A program made the position numbers and the translations under genes. Shown one piece after another: positions 26,815-48,289 of a stretch of DNA of 64,000 nucleotides (positions are counted from its first letter, which is position 1; the number at the start of each line of letters is the position of its first letter). The notes beneath the pieces were generated by a model, which saw nothing but the letters and a program-made list of their open reading frames with translations, was not told where the DNA came from and did no database searches. The stretch is from contig CAJNDS010000259.1 of assembly GCA_905221605.1 (NCBI GenBank), positions 121,568 through 185,567 on the forward strand, given 5' to 3'. Source of the stretch: Symbiodinium natans (lineage: Eukaryota; Sar; Dinophyceae; Suessiales; Symbiodiniaceae).

Positions 26815-27495
26815 CCGTCCTGCGACCAGTCGAGCCAGAACTGGCTGACATGCTGGGGTCCGGCTTCTCGTACATCGACCACCTCAGCAACTCTCAGCAA
26901 CTTGAAAAAAGAATTCTGGGAAAGGCTTCTGCAATGCTTCTGCACGACTTCTGCCCACATGCTAGTGATAGAAATGGTGTGTTCCATGAAAGGAAGAAGG
27001 ACCTGGCCTCCCGCCGAAGCAAGATGGCCTTGCGCAAAAAACAAAGGCCAGGGGCTTGTTACACGTCGTGGTCGCGGAGTGCGCTCATCGTGGAAGAGCT
27101 GCCTCCTCCACTGACTCCACCGTCTTGCTGTGGAGGCGGTGGCCCCCAGTGCAGCAGCGCGCATCAAGGACAGCCTTCACGAGGACTCAAGAGCATCATG
27201 CGGGGGGAGGCCGGGCCAACAAAGCAGCTTGCGGGCCTGGTAGGAGAGGCCGAGGCCGCCCTGGCGACTGCACCATCACACATTTAGGGTTTAGGGTTTG
27301 GTAATTTAGGGTTTAGGGTTTGGGGTTTCGGGTTTAGGGTTTAATTGCCCTCCAACAAGCAGAAGACCAAGGTGCCGACATCGGAGGCCTGGTTGGACAA
27401 GCCTGCCAGTTGCGGATACTCGCGCCAAGCATGGAGTCAAGCCAGTGCCGGGCCTGCGGCATCCACTGCCCGCAAGACGGCTTCGGGGTCGTCTC
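26815..27495 (-). CDS. Probable multi-exon gene, unidentified (fragments)
   Basis: Downstream of the helicase on the same strand, two exon-like pieces join in frame with dinoflagellate-type junctions: 27495-27454 (DDPEAVLRAVDAA) ends at a GC donor, and 27402-27349 (GLSNQASDVGTLVFCLLEG) begins after AG|G and ends at another GC donor just before a telomere-like block. A third piece at ~26877-26817 (WSMYEKPDPSMSASSGSTGR) is bounded by GAG|G and CAG|GA. Further alanine-rich helical pieces occur near 27.62-27.66 kb. I cannot assemble a whole protein or name a family, and a search of the joined pieces would be needed to test it. Confidence 0.35.
27285..27345 (+). repeat. Telomere-like TTTAGGG block
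   Basis: Degenerate heptamers, mostly TTTAGGG with TTTGGGG and TTTCGGG variants, directly next to a predicted GC splice donor of the unidentified minus-strand gene, so probably intronic. Confidence 0.85.
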
Positions 27496-28499
27496 CTCCA
27501 CACACACAGACAATCAGAAAGTCTGCTACAAAGCCCTTCGTCACAAACCATCAGAAAGATTATCTGCTACAAAGATAGCAACGTATTGGTAACATTCAGC
27601 GCCCCTGGAGCCCTCCAGCCTGCAGTGGCCGCACGCTCGGCTGCAGCCACCAGTGCTGCCCGTGCCTGCACTGCGGCAGCACGGCTTGGCAAGCGGCTGG
27701 ACCTGCACATTAGCCGCTATGATCCGCCATGCAGTCACGTGCGCGAGCTCTGTGGACTTCACGTCTCACAACAAGGCGCGGGCGCGATCGCCACACCGAA
27801 AACAGTCAGTCGCACCTGGCCAAGACACAGGTCACCGCCATGCACATAAGATCAGCTTTGGCAACGTCTCTGCACCCTGTGGTAGCATCCGGCGGCGGTT
27901 CTCACCTGGCAAGATGATGGGCGGCTCGGGACAGGACCACGTGAACCCTAGGTGGACGAGGCCCGGACGCACCAGATGTTGCCACGGAGCCGTTTGCCCT
28001 CAGCTTGCGCTACATTTCGCTACCACTGCCTTTTGCTGTCTCATTGCCTTGGCATGGGTCTTGTGGTGGCAGCCGGTTCTTTTTCCAGCGAGCGTGGCGT
28101 TCACTGGTGCTGGGGCTGCTGGGGTCTGCTCTTCCCCGCCTGCAAGACATGCTCTCAGACAGCAGCTTTTCAGAAAACACGGGGCTTCTGATGGCTTCTG
28201 CAGGCTGCAGCATTAACAGGTTTGGGCTCCTATTCTGATCTACAGAACCCGCGGGAGCACGTGTGTTTCACCTGTGTCTTTGCACAGGCAATCTTGCAGT
28301 TAAGAGCTGAGTCCGGCATGAGCTATGAATGGTCTGTGATCTGCTTCACCGCTTTCACCGCCGTGCTAGACTCGCAGAAACGGAAGCGAAATCAAGTGGA
28401 TCGTGCTCATTCGCAGCTGATGGACAGGATAGCACAGCTTGGTTGATACGCTATCAAGGCCACGGCTTTGCATTGCAAGGGTCTTATTTACAGCTTAGG

Positions 28500-36617
<8,118 letters not shown>

Positions 36618-37099
36618 GGCAAGAGAGGGCCTACCCTCGCTCAGCCTGCATAGCAGATTTATCCATGACTCGCCCGAGTGGTGCTTGGCTCTTCTGTGTC
36701 TCTGACCGCTGCGTTGCGATCCATTGTGCTCAATGAGCTGTTGCCATTTTCCATCATAAGCTATGCTTCCCATCACCAAACCTTTGCCATGACCCTTATG
36801 CCACACGGCCATCAGTGGAACAACAAATGTCAGCTGCAGTGGCGTGACCATAAGAGAGTTCAAAGAACTATCAAACGAGCGAACACATGAAGCGAACACA
36901 TGAAGCCATGCACTCATGGGCCCCCAGAGTTGACCGTGCGCGCGCACCGCGAGATTACACAGCGAAGCACTGAGCTCAGGTCCGCAGATTGGGGCCGGCT
37001 CCTCCATTGGGGCGCGCAGAGCGAGTGTAGAGCCGTCGAGGCTAAAGGTTTGGCTTCATGGCGTGGAGGCTCTTGACTTTTTTCAGGCCTTCTCCCTAC

Positions 37100-38602
37100 G
37101 CAGGGACAAAAATGAAGCCTCCCAACCAAAGTCCTCGGTGCAACTGGGCCGATGCTCTTTCGTTGCACCTGCGAGATGAAAGAGCTGAAGAGCTGAGTCT
37201 CAGTACTTTGGCCAGTCTGTATTGGCGCCACGGCTCTGCCTCCCGAGTGGAGATGAGCTCTTGGCGCAGGCCCTGGCACGAAAAACAACATGGTGCAATC
37301 ATCCAGCAAACATCAAAATAGCAGCGAGGGCGGGCCATGCATCCAATCCAAACACTCGCACCTTGCTGAGCCCCTCAATGGTCAGCCGGCGCTGACGTGG
37401 CGAAGCTTCGGCCAAGGCCTCACATCGTCAGCTAACGAAGCAGTGGCCTGGTTGTCGAAAGCAACACACAAAAGTGGTCTTCACATATTCCTGGGAACAT
37501 ACAGCGCGCACCTGGCAGAGCCGAAGGCTGGCTCTGGCAAGCTTCTGCCGTGCCTTTGTCACAAATCACTGGTGAATCTCTGTGGACATCTGGGTATTTG
37601 GGAGGCCCATGCCGTTTCGGCATTTCTTCGACCAGCTCGCACCTGGCAACAAGGACGCATTCCAGAGTCCTCAACAGTGCTATACTTGCAGTCACGCCTG
37701 CTGCTTGGGCTTGACACACCTAAACATGTGCCGCATCAACCATGCAACACAAGAAGGCCAACTATCGCGGAAAGGCATTGCACATTCTCGATGCCGTTTT
37801 GCATTAGAGCCCTCTCACGTCTCGTGCGGCTGAAATGGTAATCACGGAGCGTTTTCACTGTAAGCTCAACACGTAGCACTCGTGCCCGGCAAGCACTTCG
37901 ACATGTCGGATTGCATCCTTGCATGCTTCAAAATTTCAAAAAATGACAAACAAGACATTGACACTGCACCTGCCCAGAATCATTGTCTTAGACTCTTAAA
38001 CCAAGCATCTCTGTTTGCGCCATGGGGCGCATGTAGCCCGGGAGAGCCTGACTCAGCCCTCCCGGGCCTCGGCGTGATCGGAATTGCATGGCGTTCGCAC
38101 TCACACAGCAAACGTGAGGCCGCGGCGTAGAGATACGCTGGATAGTAATAATATCGATAGCCTGTTCGGTAAGCACGACGTGACCCCACAAGCAAGCTTT
38201 AGTCCTTTTGCATAACACGTGCCGCCTTCATAGAAGAAGTCACTGCTCATTTGCGTGAGCTGGCAATCACCTTCAGTTCCAAGACATGGCATCAACGCTT
38301 CAACAATTTCGCGAATCTCTGGGCCAACTCTCAGATTGCGACTGACTTCACCAAGAACGAGCAACATGTCCAAATTGATGACGCGTTCGATGGCAAACAT
38401 TGTGAGAATTCCGGCCTCATTTGCTCCACGTTTCCAACAAAGCAGCTTGCAACGAACTGCATCGCACAATGCTTTCTGTGTTCCATGAGGCTCTGGGCCA
38501 CAAGCTGGCCCACGAAGCGGACCGATGCAAGACTAGTGTTGCAACTGTCGAACCGAACAGCTGCAGCCGAAGAACATGGCCCATGTCAAATGACAAGCAT
38601 AT

Positions 38603-38634
<32 letters not shown>

Positions 38635-39900
38635 CGACGGGCGGGCGGACGGACGGACGGGCAGGCAGGCAGGCAGGCGGGCGAACACACACACACACAC
38701 ACAGACACCCGAGCACACAGTCTCTCCGCCTTTCAAGGGCGATGTGGGCTCTTCTCAAACCACTGCAGACAAAACCAACACCAACTGTTTTCCTTGCCAT
38801 TGTGTAGCAAGGCCGGTGACGAGCGACAGTCAGTCTTGTTGTGCTGAACTAACGGCCGGAAAACCCACCTAAGCTGCGCCCCGATAAGGTCATTCCTCTA
38901 TGGCAACCAGGACAGCTGGAGCATGGTCTCGCATGTCTGTCGAAACTGAAAAGCCCAGCTTCTGTCGAAAAGCTCCGAGGGGGCGTGGCTTTTGCAACTT
39001 CAGTCGCAATCGATGCACGTGAGAAAGGTAAGGTCAAGCATCAACGAACGTTGCTTAAAAAGGGCCTCTTCCTCTGCTGGTGGTTTAGGGGCACCAGTTC
39101 CCAGCGGGGGTCCTCCATGATGCTTCCTAACGGCCGCGCCAGGGCATGGTCGGGCGCGGGAAGTTCATCAAGAACTTTCATCTCTACCAAGGCATCGACG
39201 AAAATTTTCTTCTTCGCTTTGCAATACAACACTCCAAAGCTTCCAATGTTCGGCCACAATCATAGGATCTGATATTCCCATTTCCAATATAAACAAACTA
39301 TAGAACATATTTTAGGCTTGGGCCAATGAAGAAGGGCCCGCACAAACATAGTTTGTCCAAGAGAGTCCGGGCCGGAGCCATCCGAATTCTCTTTCTGCCT
39401 TCAACCCGTTGACCGCAAGCATCATTCAATCATACAACAGGAAATAAGGCAAACACATCATCCGCTAAGCATTTCCTAAACACACCTCAATGGCTCCTCT
39501 TTCTTTTCGCTCGTAGCGGCAAAGGGGTATGACGAAGGACTGCACATCTGGCCATCCGATCGCTGCAAAGTTTCTGCGGATGACATTTGACTCGTCTGTC
39601 TTGATGAGACCAAGGCGGGTTGCCTCATCGTCACAGGTGGGTCAGGGAACTGCCACCGTGCACCCAAGAACGCCCAACGGGGCTGTCAACATTGCGAGCG
39701 ACCACTTACTTCCTGAGGCAACGCAGCCTGTAGTGCAAGGATGTCACTCTTACGCAAAACCCCTTTGCGCAACAGCCTCGACGCAAGAATTTCTGCGGCA
39801 CGCCTGTAGCTGCAACAGCTTTTGTCAGCCGATCGTCATCTTTTCCTTTTCCTCCGATCGGCTCCTTGGAAATCTCACGGGTGCCCCCGGAAGAGAAAAA
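37100..39900 (-). other. Exon-like stretches of an unidentified minus-strand gene
   Basis: Several minus-strand stretches read like protein: near 39860-39700 (GKGKDDDRLTKAVAATGVPQ), 39600-39480 (RRNFAAIGWPDVQSFVIPLC), 39230-39080 (KIFVDALVEMKVLDELPAPD), 38550-38410 (ASVRFVGQLVAQSLMEHRKH), 38420-38230 (NLDMLLVLGEVSRNLRVGPE) and near 37.8 kb. RFVGQL followed by a helix loosely recalls MIF4G/HEAT-type repeats, but that is weak. The stretches are separated by stops and frame changes as introns would give, and lie upstream of the helicase on the same strand. I cannot prove one gene or its function. The interval also holds the tetranucleotide microsatellite at 38.6 kb. Confidence 0.3.
38603..38704. 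repeat. GACA/GGCA/CA compound microsatellite
   Basis: Consecutive runs of GACA, GGAC/GGGC, GGCA and finally CA units in about 100 bp. Confidence 0.9.
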
Positions 39901-40792
39901 CCCTTGATGTTGCGGAGGTGTTGCTAGGAACTTGCAAAAGGCACCTGGTGGTTCCTCCTTTTTCTGGTTTTGGAAACAAGCCACAAACAGCAGCATAAAT
40001 TCTTGAACTTGGAAGTGATGACAAGAATCCGACTCGAATCCAGACGGGCAACGGAGTCGCAGTTGAAGTTTGAAGTTGAGTTGCTTTGAGTCCGGAGTCC
40101 AGAGTCTGGAGTCCGGAGTTCAGACAACACACACTGCATGACCTAACCCTAGTTGCATAAGGAAGGGGAGACCGAACCACCTAGGCCGGGGCCCCTTAAG
40201 GGTAGAGGCCTAGGGGACACAACGCTCTCCCCACACGCGCTCACTTGTTTTCACGGGTGCTGCTCTGGGCGAGTTGGCGGCATGCCGGGAGATCTCCATG
40301 CGAGAGATCCCCCGGGCATGCAGACAGGCAGAACCCCCACTTTGGGAGGAATCTAGTCATCTATGTGCGGCATAGAGTGATGGGCTACCCCACTTTGGGA
40401 GGCGGAGCGGCGGCAAAGCGGCTGGTGTGGCTATGCGTGAGGGGCTGCGTTACAGTAGGAGGCTGAGATGCTGCGAGGCGCCTCTTGCACACTCGTTCGG
40501 AGTCAGGTATGGCACGGCAGATGGAGTGTGAGAGCGGCCTGAAGGAAGTGTTTGAGCTGGGCACTGGGCGGGTGGGCGAAAAACACGATCCAAAGGGCCC
40601 CAACAACGGGTGAGGTCAGGGCCAGCTGAGCCGAGAGCCAGCTGGGCATGGGCATCAACATGTAGTCATGATTCATGTGTGTCAAAACACCTGGGATAAA
40701 ACTACCCAGTGCATCCTTCGCACTCCGGACTCCGCATTCCGGGACTTCAGATTGGATTTTGGAGTCCAGTCCGAGTCAAGTCCGTCACAGCA

Positions 40793-41656
<864 letters not shown>

Positions 41657-41701
41657 GAGCAAGCATGAGTGCATGCGCAGCTGCAGCTCGTAGCATTGAT
41701 T

Positions 41702-41805
41702 TCACTTTGCATGTTCAGTTTTGCAATTCGGTTGAATGCCAATTTTGGCTCAAGTACCGAGCTAGACTTGCGCCGTTGTGCACGGGAGTTTCGAGGCAGC
41801 AGGTG
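41702..41805 (+). repeat. Spliced-leader-like dispersed repeat, copy 1
   Basis: Contains GCCAATTTTGGCTCAAG at 41738-41754. The dinoflagellate spliced leader, from memory of the published 22-mer, ends GCCATTTTGGCTCAAG, so this differs by one extra A. The surrounding ~100 bp is repeated in reverse orientation near 50.2 kb, including the following TAC..CTAGACTTG..GCCGTTG..C string. Confidence 0.55.
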
Positions 41806-43909
41806 TGCCGAGCGCGGGGCCTGATGGTGATTTCCCTTTGCGTGCGAAGCTTGCGACGCTAGAGATGGAAACAGCCCTGAAGCGAGGTTCAGACGGCGGA
41901 GGGTCACAAACCGGGTCTCAACACCCGGTTCTCGTAGCTCTCGCTGCCCAAACTCCATCACTCGGTGAAGACAGGCCTGACCTGGCCAATGAGAGAACGG
42001 ACTGTGTTTGACGATGCACGGTGGAAAGAGTAGGGCAGCTTCGAAATGGTTTCTCTGACGGTCGCAGGAGGGACGCGTCCCGTAGAGACCTGTTTCCACA
42101 GCCGGTTCCAGCGGTCATCTTCAAAAGCCAATCGGAAAGAAACGCAGACGTCCACTTCTCACAAAGCAGCCAGGTCAGTTTCAAAAAAACGCCAGTCTCT
42201 TGCTTGTGGTGCAGCATCCTCCATTGGGAACATTTGGCCTGGCAGCCTAAGGAACTGCCGTGAACATTAGGTGCTGTTCGCCGGAAGCTTCGAAGTGGCA
42301 GATCGAGATCCATATTGAAAACTCACGGTGAAAATTCAAAGTGCTCATTCAGTCCATTTGATGACGCAATTCGAAATCGCAGCACTTGTGGAAGCATTCC
42401 GGACGCAAGCTTGAGCTCTTTGTCCCGTTTTTACCCAGTTTCGGCCATGTTCTAGCACCGGACGGAGATGCGGCGAAAGCGCAGAAACGATGCGACAAAT
42501 CAGGACGCAGCCACATCCGGTTGCTTGGGTCTGCCGCCAAATGGACCCAGCTCTCGCAGCAATTTGGAACTGATTTTGGGGACAGTGAATCAAGCACTAT
42601 TTCACTGCAAAAACCCCTGTGTCGGAAGCCCAATGGGAGGACACGACGAAACGATACATTGTGCATCTGGCTGTGCAGTGGCCATCCGGCAAGGCCATAG
42701 GCCGCGAAGCGTCGCATCTTCAGCTTTCCGCAGGCCACTCCAGGTCATAGGCAGTCCAAAGGTGCTCCAGGTGTTGGCTTGCCACAGAGAGCCTGTCTGA
42801 TGGCATCAAGAAATGCATCGGAGGGTCAGTCGGGTTGAATTTGCCTTGGTTGAGAGCCACTGAGGCGAGCAGTGGTGCCCCCGCCCATTTGGACAGATCC
42901 TTGTGCTGGGTTTGAAACCTGCCGGCCACTGCTGAATGGCATTTTTTTTTGAACCGACGCCTCTTTACTACATCAGCAGCACAGTAGGCCGTTCTTGTGG
43001 GTCTCAACACTAGAGGTGAAACAGTCGCAGGCGCGAAAACCAAAGCAAACACACACCAAAACCACCACAAAGCAACCCGCCAAAACCAAAAGCGCCAAAC
43101 GCCAAACTGTACAAGCCAGCGAGTGAAAAAGAAGTCGTGACTACAAAGAAGCAACCGCTAGCGCAGAGGCCCTTATTGCAAGACAACTTAACGCCCGGCC
43201 AGCATGGTGAGACCAATGCAATCAAGAACCTACCTGCACCACTCACTCAGCAGCCCGTCACCCAAAGCAATGCTGCGCCACGTCTGGTACAGACATTAAG
43301 CGAAAGTATGGGAAGGCCGTAAGGCAAGGAACCTCCGCCACCTAAACTGCTCAACGCGCCCGTAGAGACAGTCCCCACACAAGCGCCAGGGCCGTAGCAA
43401 TAGCACTCAGGACTCCATTGTGGTTGGCAAGAAAGTTGCAAGCACACTAAGCACAATGCACACAGAGTGCCAGAAAAGGCGCCCCCTTCCCCCCCGACGA
43501 GCGGGGGCAGACAAGGGGCTGGTGTGGCTACACTATGCTGCAGTCTGCGCTGCGTGAGTCCGGGCGTCCTCACGTAGCTATGGCCATAGGGCAGGCGAGC
43601 GCTGCTTGCAAGAGGCCATATTGTTACAGCCCCGCGCAGCGGCCGATTTTTGAGACGGCGCAAGAGCCCCAAAGGCTGCTGGCTGGCACTTGGGCAGTGT
43701 GCTTCCCAGGTACCGGGAGCCTATCGGCTTGGCGTGCTTAGCCTGGTGCAGTTTAAGGCCCACAAGGCTGCTTAACGGTCTGCAGCCAACCGCGCGTCAA
43801 GTGTGAGAGGCAAGGGGCCTTAGAACTCGGAGCCCCGCGCAGCGGCCGATTTTTTGAGAGCACTTCAAGCAGGTTTACCCCGTGACTACACCTGATGCAG
43901 GACCCACAG
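41806..43909. other. No supportable gene
   Basis: Short minus-strand open frames such as 42155-41958 (SFRLAFEDDRWNRLWKQVST) look protein-like but match no family I know. A 24-bp string GCCCCGCGCAGCGGCCGATT occurs at 43632 and again at 43834. Confidence 0.4.
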
Positions 43910-44900
43910 CAAAGTGCTAGGCCTAGTCACTTCTGGACCTGCTGGGATAGGTCGAAGCAGCAGTTCCTCACATCCCTTCTGGGCCTGCTGGCGAAGGTTC
44001 CGGCAGCCGTTTGCAGGGCTTAATCACTTCTGGGCCTCCTGGAGAAGTTTTAGGCAGCAGTTTGAGAGGCCTACTCACTGCTGGGCCTTCCGGAGAAGTT
44101 TTAGGCAGCAGTTTGAGAGGCCTAATCACTCTGAGCCCTCCAGGGAAGGTTGAGGCAACAGTTGGGACAGCAGTTTGAAAGGCCTAATCATTTCTGGGCC
44201 TTCTGAAAATCTTGAGGCATCAGTTTGAGAGGTCTACCCACTGCTTCTGCTTGCCACAGCGCAGGAGGGCGGGCGCCGATAGGCTCGTGATATCTCTCCG
44301 CCTTGCTCTCAGGTCCCGCAGGTCAATAAGCTTCAGGCTCGAGATCTTTCTCCCTGCTGCTCCCGGGTCCGGAGAGCCCATAGGCTTCAGGTTTGCGACT
44401 TATCTGCGTGCTGCTCACACATCTCTGCTGCTCTCAGGTCCTGTGAGAGCCGACAGGCTCGTGATATCTCTCCGCCTTGCTCGCAGGTCCCGTAGGTCAA
44501 TAAGCTTCAGGCTCGAGATCTCTCTCCCTGCTGCTCCCGGGTCCGGAGAGCCCATAGGCTTTAGGTTTGCGATTTATCTGCGTGCTGCTCCCAGGTCTCG
44601 TAGGCCCATAGGCTTCAGGTTCGCTCTTGTACTTCATGCCGGGTCCTGAAACCCGATAGGCTTCAGGTTCGCGATTTCCCTCCCTGCTGCTCCCAAGTCC
44701 CAAGGGACCACAAGCTTCGGGCGCACGACTTAACCTCCTCTTAACCTCCTCTGGGCCTTCTGGTAGGGCTGAAGCAGCAGATTCTGTCATCCCTTCTGGG
44801 CCTTCTGGCGAAGGTTCTGGCAACCGTTTGCGAGTCCTACTCACATCTGGGCCTTCTGAAGAAGTTTTAGGCAGCAGTTTAGGGTCTACTCACTGCTGGC
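43910..44900. repeat. Minisatellite cluster, ~55-65 bp units
   Basis: Two related families: units around TTCTGGGCCTTCTGGAGAAG with GGCAGCAGTTTGAGAGGCCT (43.91-44.25 and 44.74-44.90 kb) flank units around GGCTTCAGGTTCGCGATTT and CCTGCTGCTCCCGGGTCC (44.27-44.73 kb). A ~175-bp higher-order period shows as two near-identical blocks starting AGGCTCGTGATATCTCTCC at about 44281 and 44456. Confidence 0.85.
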
Positions 44901-45486
44901 ACTCCAACATAAGGGCACCCCTCCAACATGAACAGGCTTTGTCCCTGCCGGTTGTTCCAGGCACTCTTCCCGCAGAAACAGGAGCGTCCCTGCCGGGTAA
45001 GTACTGACACGGCCTCCGCCCTATGCTGCGACTAGCACTGTCACAAGAGTGAGGGGCAGACCAGAAACCTAAGCAGCAAACCTAAACCCTGAATGCAAAA
45101 ATCTGCACACCCGCCAACTGCCACCACGCACAGAGCTGCACACAGACGAGCCCGCCAGGCTTATCAACAAGACGCCTTTGCGGATCCTCGCAGCGCTAGG
45201 TGCATGATTGGCAAGTGCCCCAGCGTGACTGCAGGTTTTGGGATTCCCCCCCCCCTCTTGGCTATTCCGGTACTCCGTGCAACGGGGGCCATAACCCTGA
45301 TGAAAGTACACTCTTCAAGGCCATTATCACAACTAAGGACTTCTCACCTGATTCCATATCTCCTTCATCGCTTCCTGCCCTTGGTTCTGCAACTCTTGCA
45401 AGAGGGGAACTTTCCGGGTGCATCCCAACCTCCACAGTACACACCTGGGGCTTGGGCCGCCTGGCACAAGTGCCCGGTGGTTTGGA

Positions 45487-46495
45487 CTACATAGGGACCT
45501 GAGGACCTGTGACATCTACTGAACCTGGAACGCCCGGCACAAGACCCACGCGGTTTGTGCTGCACTCTGTTAAACCTGGAACGCCTGGCAATAGACCCAC
45601 GGTGGTCCATGCTGCAATAAGAACCTGAGGACCTGTGGCATCTGCTGAACCTGGACGCCTGGCACAAGACCCACAGTGGTCTGTGCTGCAATAGGGACCT
45701 GACCTGATGAGAACCTGCGGCATCTGCAGAACCTGGGACGCCTGGCACAAGACCCACGACGGTCTGTGCTGCAATAGGGACTAAGGACCTGCGGCATCTG
45801 CTGAACCTGGGACGCCTGACAAAATAAATAAATAACACCCACGGTGGTATGGCTGCAACAAGGACCTGAGGGCCTGTGGCATCTGCTACATTTGCGGGCG
45901 CCTGCGGGCACGCCTGACCTGGAGGGGCCTGTGCACCTTGATTGAGTGTGTGGGCACCTGCAAGCACGCCTGAGCCGGAAGGGCCTGTGCACCTTGAGCC
46001 TGTGCCTTGCTGGCACCTGTAAGCACGCCTGACCCGGAAGGGCCTGTGCACCTTGCTGTACATGTGCGGGCACCTGCGAGCACGCCTGACCCGGACAGGC
46101 CTGTGCACCTTGAGCCTGTGCCTTTGCTGGCACCTGTAAGGGCCTGTGCACCGAGCCTGTGCATATGCGGGCACCTGCAAGCACGCCTGACCCGGTAGGG
46201 CCTGTGCACCTTGAGCCTGTGCATTTGCAGGCACTTGCAAGCACGCCTGACCCGGAGGGGCCTGTGCGCCTTGAGCCTGCGCGGGCACCTGCAAGCACGC
46301 CTGACCCGGAGGGGCCTGTGCACCTTGAGCCTGTGCCTTAGCTGGCACCTGCAAGCACGCCTGACCCAGCAGGGCCTGTGCACCTTGAGCATGTGCATGT
46401 GCGAGCACTTACAGCTGCGCCTGACCCGGACGGGCCTAGGCACCTCGAACCTGTGCATGTGCGGGCACCTGGTGGCGAGGCTCGTACTAGCTAGG
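45487..46495. repeat. Minisatellite cluster, ~60-75 bp units
   Basis: First part (45.49-45.88 kb): five to six units of ~72 bp around GAACCTGGAACGCCTGGCAC and GACCCACGGTGGT. Second part (45.89-46.48 kb): about nine units of ~60-66 bp around CACCTGCAAGCACGCCTGAC and GGCCTGTGCACCTTGAGCC. The minus strand stays open for 347 codons (46408-45365) with a 22-residue periodicity, but the plus strand is open too, so I treat this as a DNA repeat and not a proven protein. Confidence 0.85.
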
Positions 46496-47281
46496 GGGCC
46501 GGGCGTGGCACTTGTACTAAGCGCACTCCACTGTTGCAAAGAGTTGATACGCTGCACGGATGGGAAAAGCAGGCTTGCTGCTGGTTGGGGCAGTTATTCG
46601 AAAGCCTAACCTTTGCTGCGTTCTCGCTCTTACTAGCAGACAAAGGCCAGCGCAATGCGCAAAGCACTTTCCTGGCGTTCTCGCTCTTACTAACCAGGGG
46701 AAGCGCACAAACTAACAAACACCCACCTTCCCCGTCCACAACGGCAAAATCAACACAAGCCACATTTTGCGCCCTCAGCCGGGGGCCTGACAAGTGCAGT
46801 TTGGGTGAGTCGAGAATGATGCACGACGTTCAAACGGTAAACATTGATCTTAGACTGCGGCAAAAACATGCTCCTATCTTCACATGCACCGCAAAGTTAA
46901 AAGGTTTGGTAAAAGCGAATTCGCACTTGCGACATAGTGCAGATACCTTACGCCGAAGCTATCCGTCAAAAAGCTGCAACTCCGAGCCTAAAAGAGAAAG
47001 ATCCAGAGAGTCCAATGCCTCAACCAAGGAATGTTTTTAAAACCATGAGCGGTCGGATCCTAAGTATGACTTAAGAGACATTTCTAAACTAAGCGGTATT
47101 GTTCTGCCTTAATTCAGGGGTACAGCTTTGGGCTCTTTTGAAGATGCATGGCTGGCACGCTGCTAAGGCGCCTTGGCCCAATTTCATTAACTTTGTTTGC
47201 CTCATCGAGTTGGCTTTCATTGGTAATCAAGTGAATTTGCAGTTTCAGAACTTTTGTAAATGAACAAGAATAAATGAATTT
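46496..47281. other. No supportable gene
   Basis: About 0.8 kb of unique-looking sequence between two repeat arrays. A plus-strand frame at 46534-47040 has no recognised motif. Confidence 0.4.
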
Positions 47282-47670
47282 AATATGTATATACGTATAT
47301 ATGCGTATATGTATATACGTATATATGGATATATGTATATATGTATATATGTAAATATGTAAATATGTATATATGTATATATGTATATATGTATATATGT
47401 GTATGTATATATATATATGTATATATGTATATATGTATATATGTATATATGTATATATGTATATATGTATATATGTATATATGTATATATGTATATATGT
47501 ACATATGTATATATGTAGATATGTAGATATGTATATATGTATATATGTATATATGTATATATGTATATGTGTATATGTGTATATATGTATATATGTATAT
47601 ATGTATATATGTATATGTGTATATGTGTATATATGTATATATGTATATATGTATATATGTATATATGTAT

Positions 47671-47703
<33 letters not shown>

Positions 47704-48146
47704 TATATATGTATATATATGTATATATATGTATATATGTATATATGTATTTATGTATATATGTATATATGTATATATGTATATATGTTTTCTGTATATA
47801 TGTAGATATGAAGATATGTAGATATGTAGATATGTAGATATGTAGATATGTATATATGTATATATGTATTTGTGTACAAATGTATATAAGAATATATATA
47901 CGTATATATGTGTGTGTATATGTATATATATGTGTATATGGTTCCGTGGGGGGGGGACAGCGACGCTGCACCATATATGTATTTATGTATATATGTATAT
48001 ATGTATATATGTATATATGTATATATGTATATATGTATATATCACAATATGTATACATGTATACACGTATATATATGTATGCATGTATGCATGTATATAT
48101 GTATATATGTGTATATGTATATATGTATATATGTATATATGTATGG
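47282..48146. repeat. TATATG microsatellite array, ~865 bp
   Basis: Hexamer ATATGT with AT, GT and GATATGTA variants, interrupted at 47942-47975 by a G-rich 34-bp insert. A shorter array of the same unit recurs at 50021-50067. Both strands are open through it (Met-Tyr-Ile and Ile-His-Tyr repeats). Confidence 0.95.
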
Positions 48147-48289
48147 AGAGTGCGTCGGAATACAGGCCTGTGTTTTTCAGGTCCAAAACACATATTTTTC
48201 ATGAATTTACCTTATTTGTGACCATACTTACAATACCTGCATACAGACTATGAGAACCTCCATCCGGATACATTTAGTTTTAAAAACAA

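Noticed and set aside
36618-37007. N-terminal extension of the helicase to an upstream Met at 37007
   Set aside because: The frame is open but has no similarity to PRP43/DHX15; the Met at 36617 gives the expected length. Not fully excluded.
45365-46408. 347-codon minus-strand open frame
   Set aside because: Made of 60-66 bp minisatellite units; other frames on both strands are also open and no family motif is present.
47114-48202. 362-codon minus-strand open frame (Tyr-Ile-His repeats)
   Set aside because: Translation of the TATATG microsatellite.
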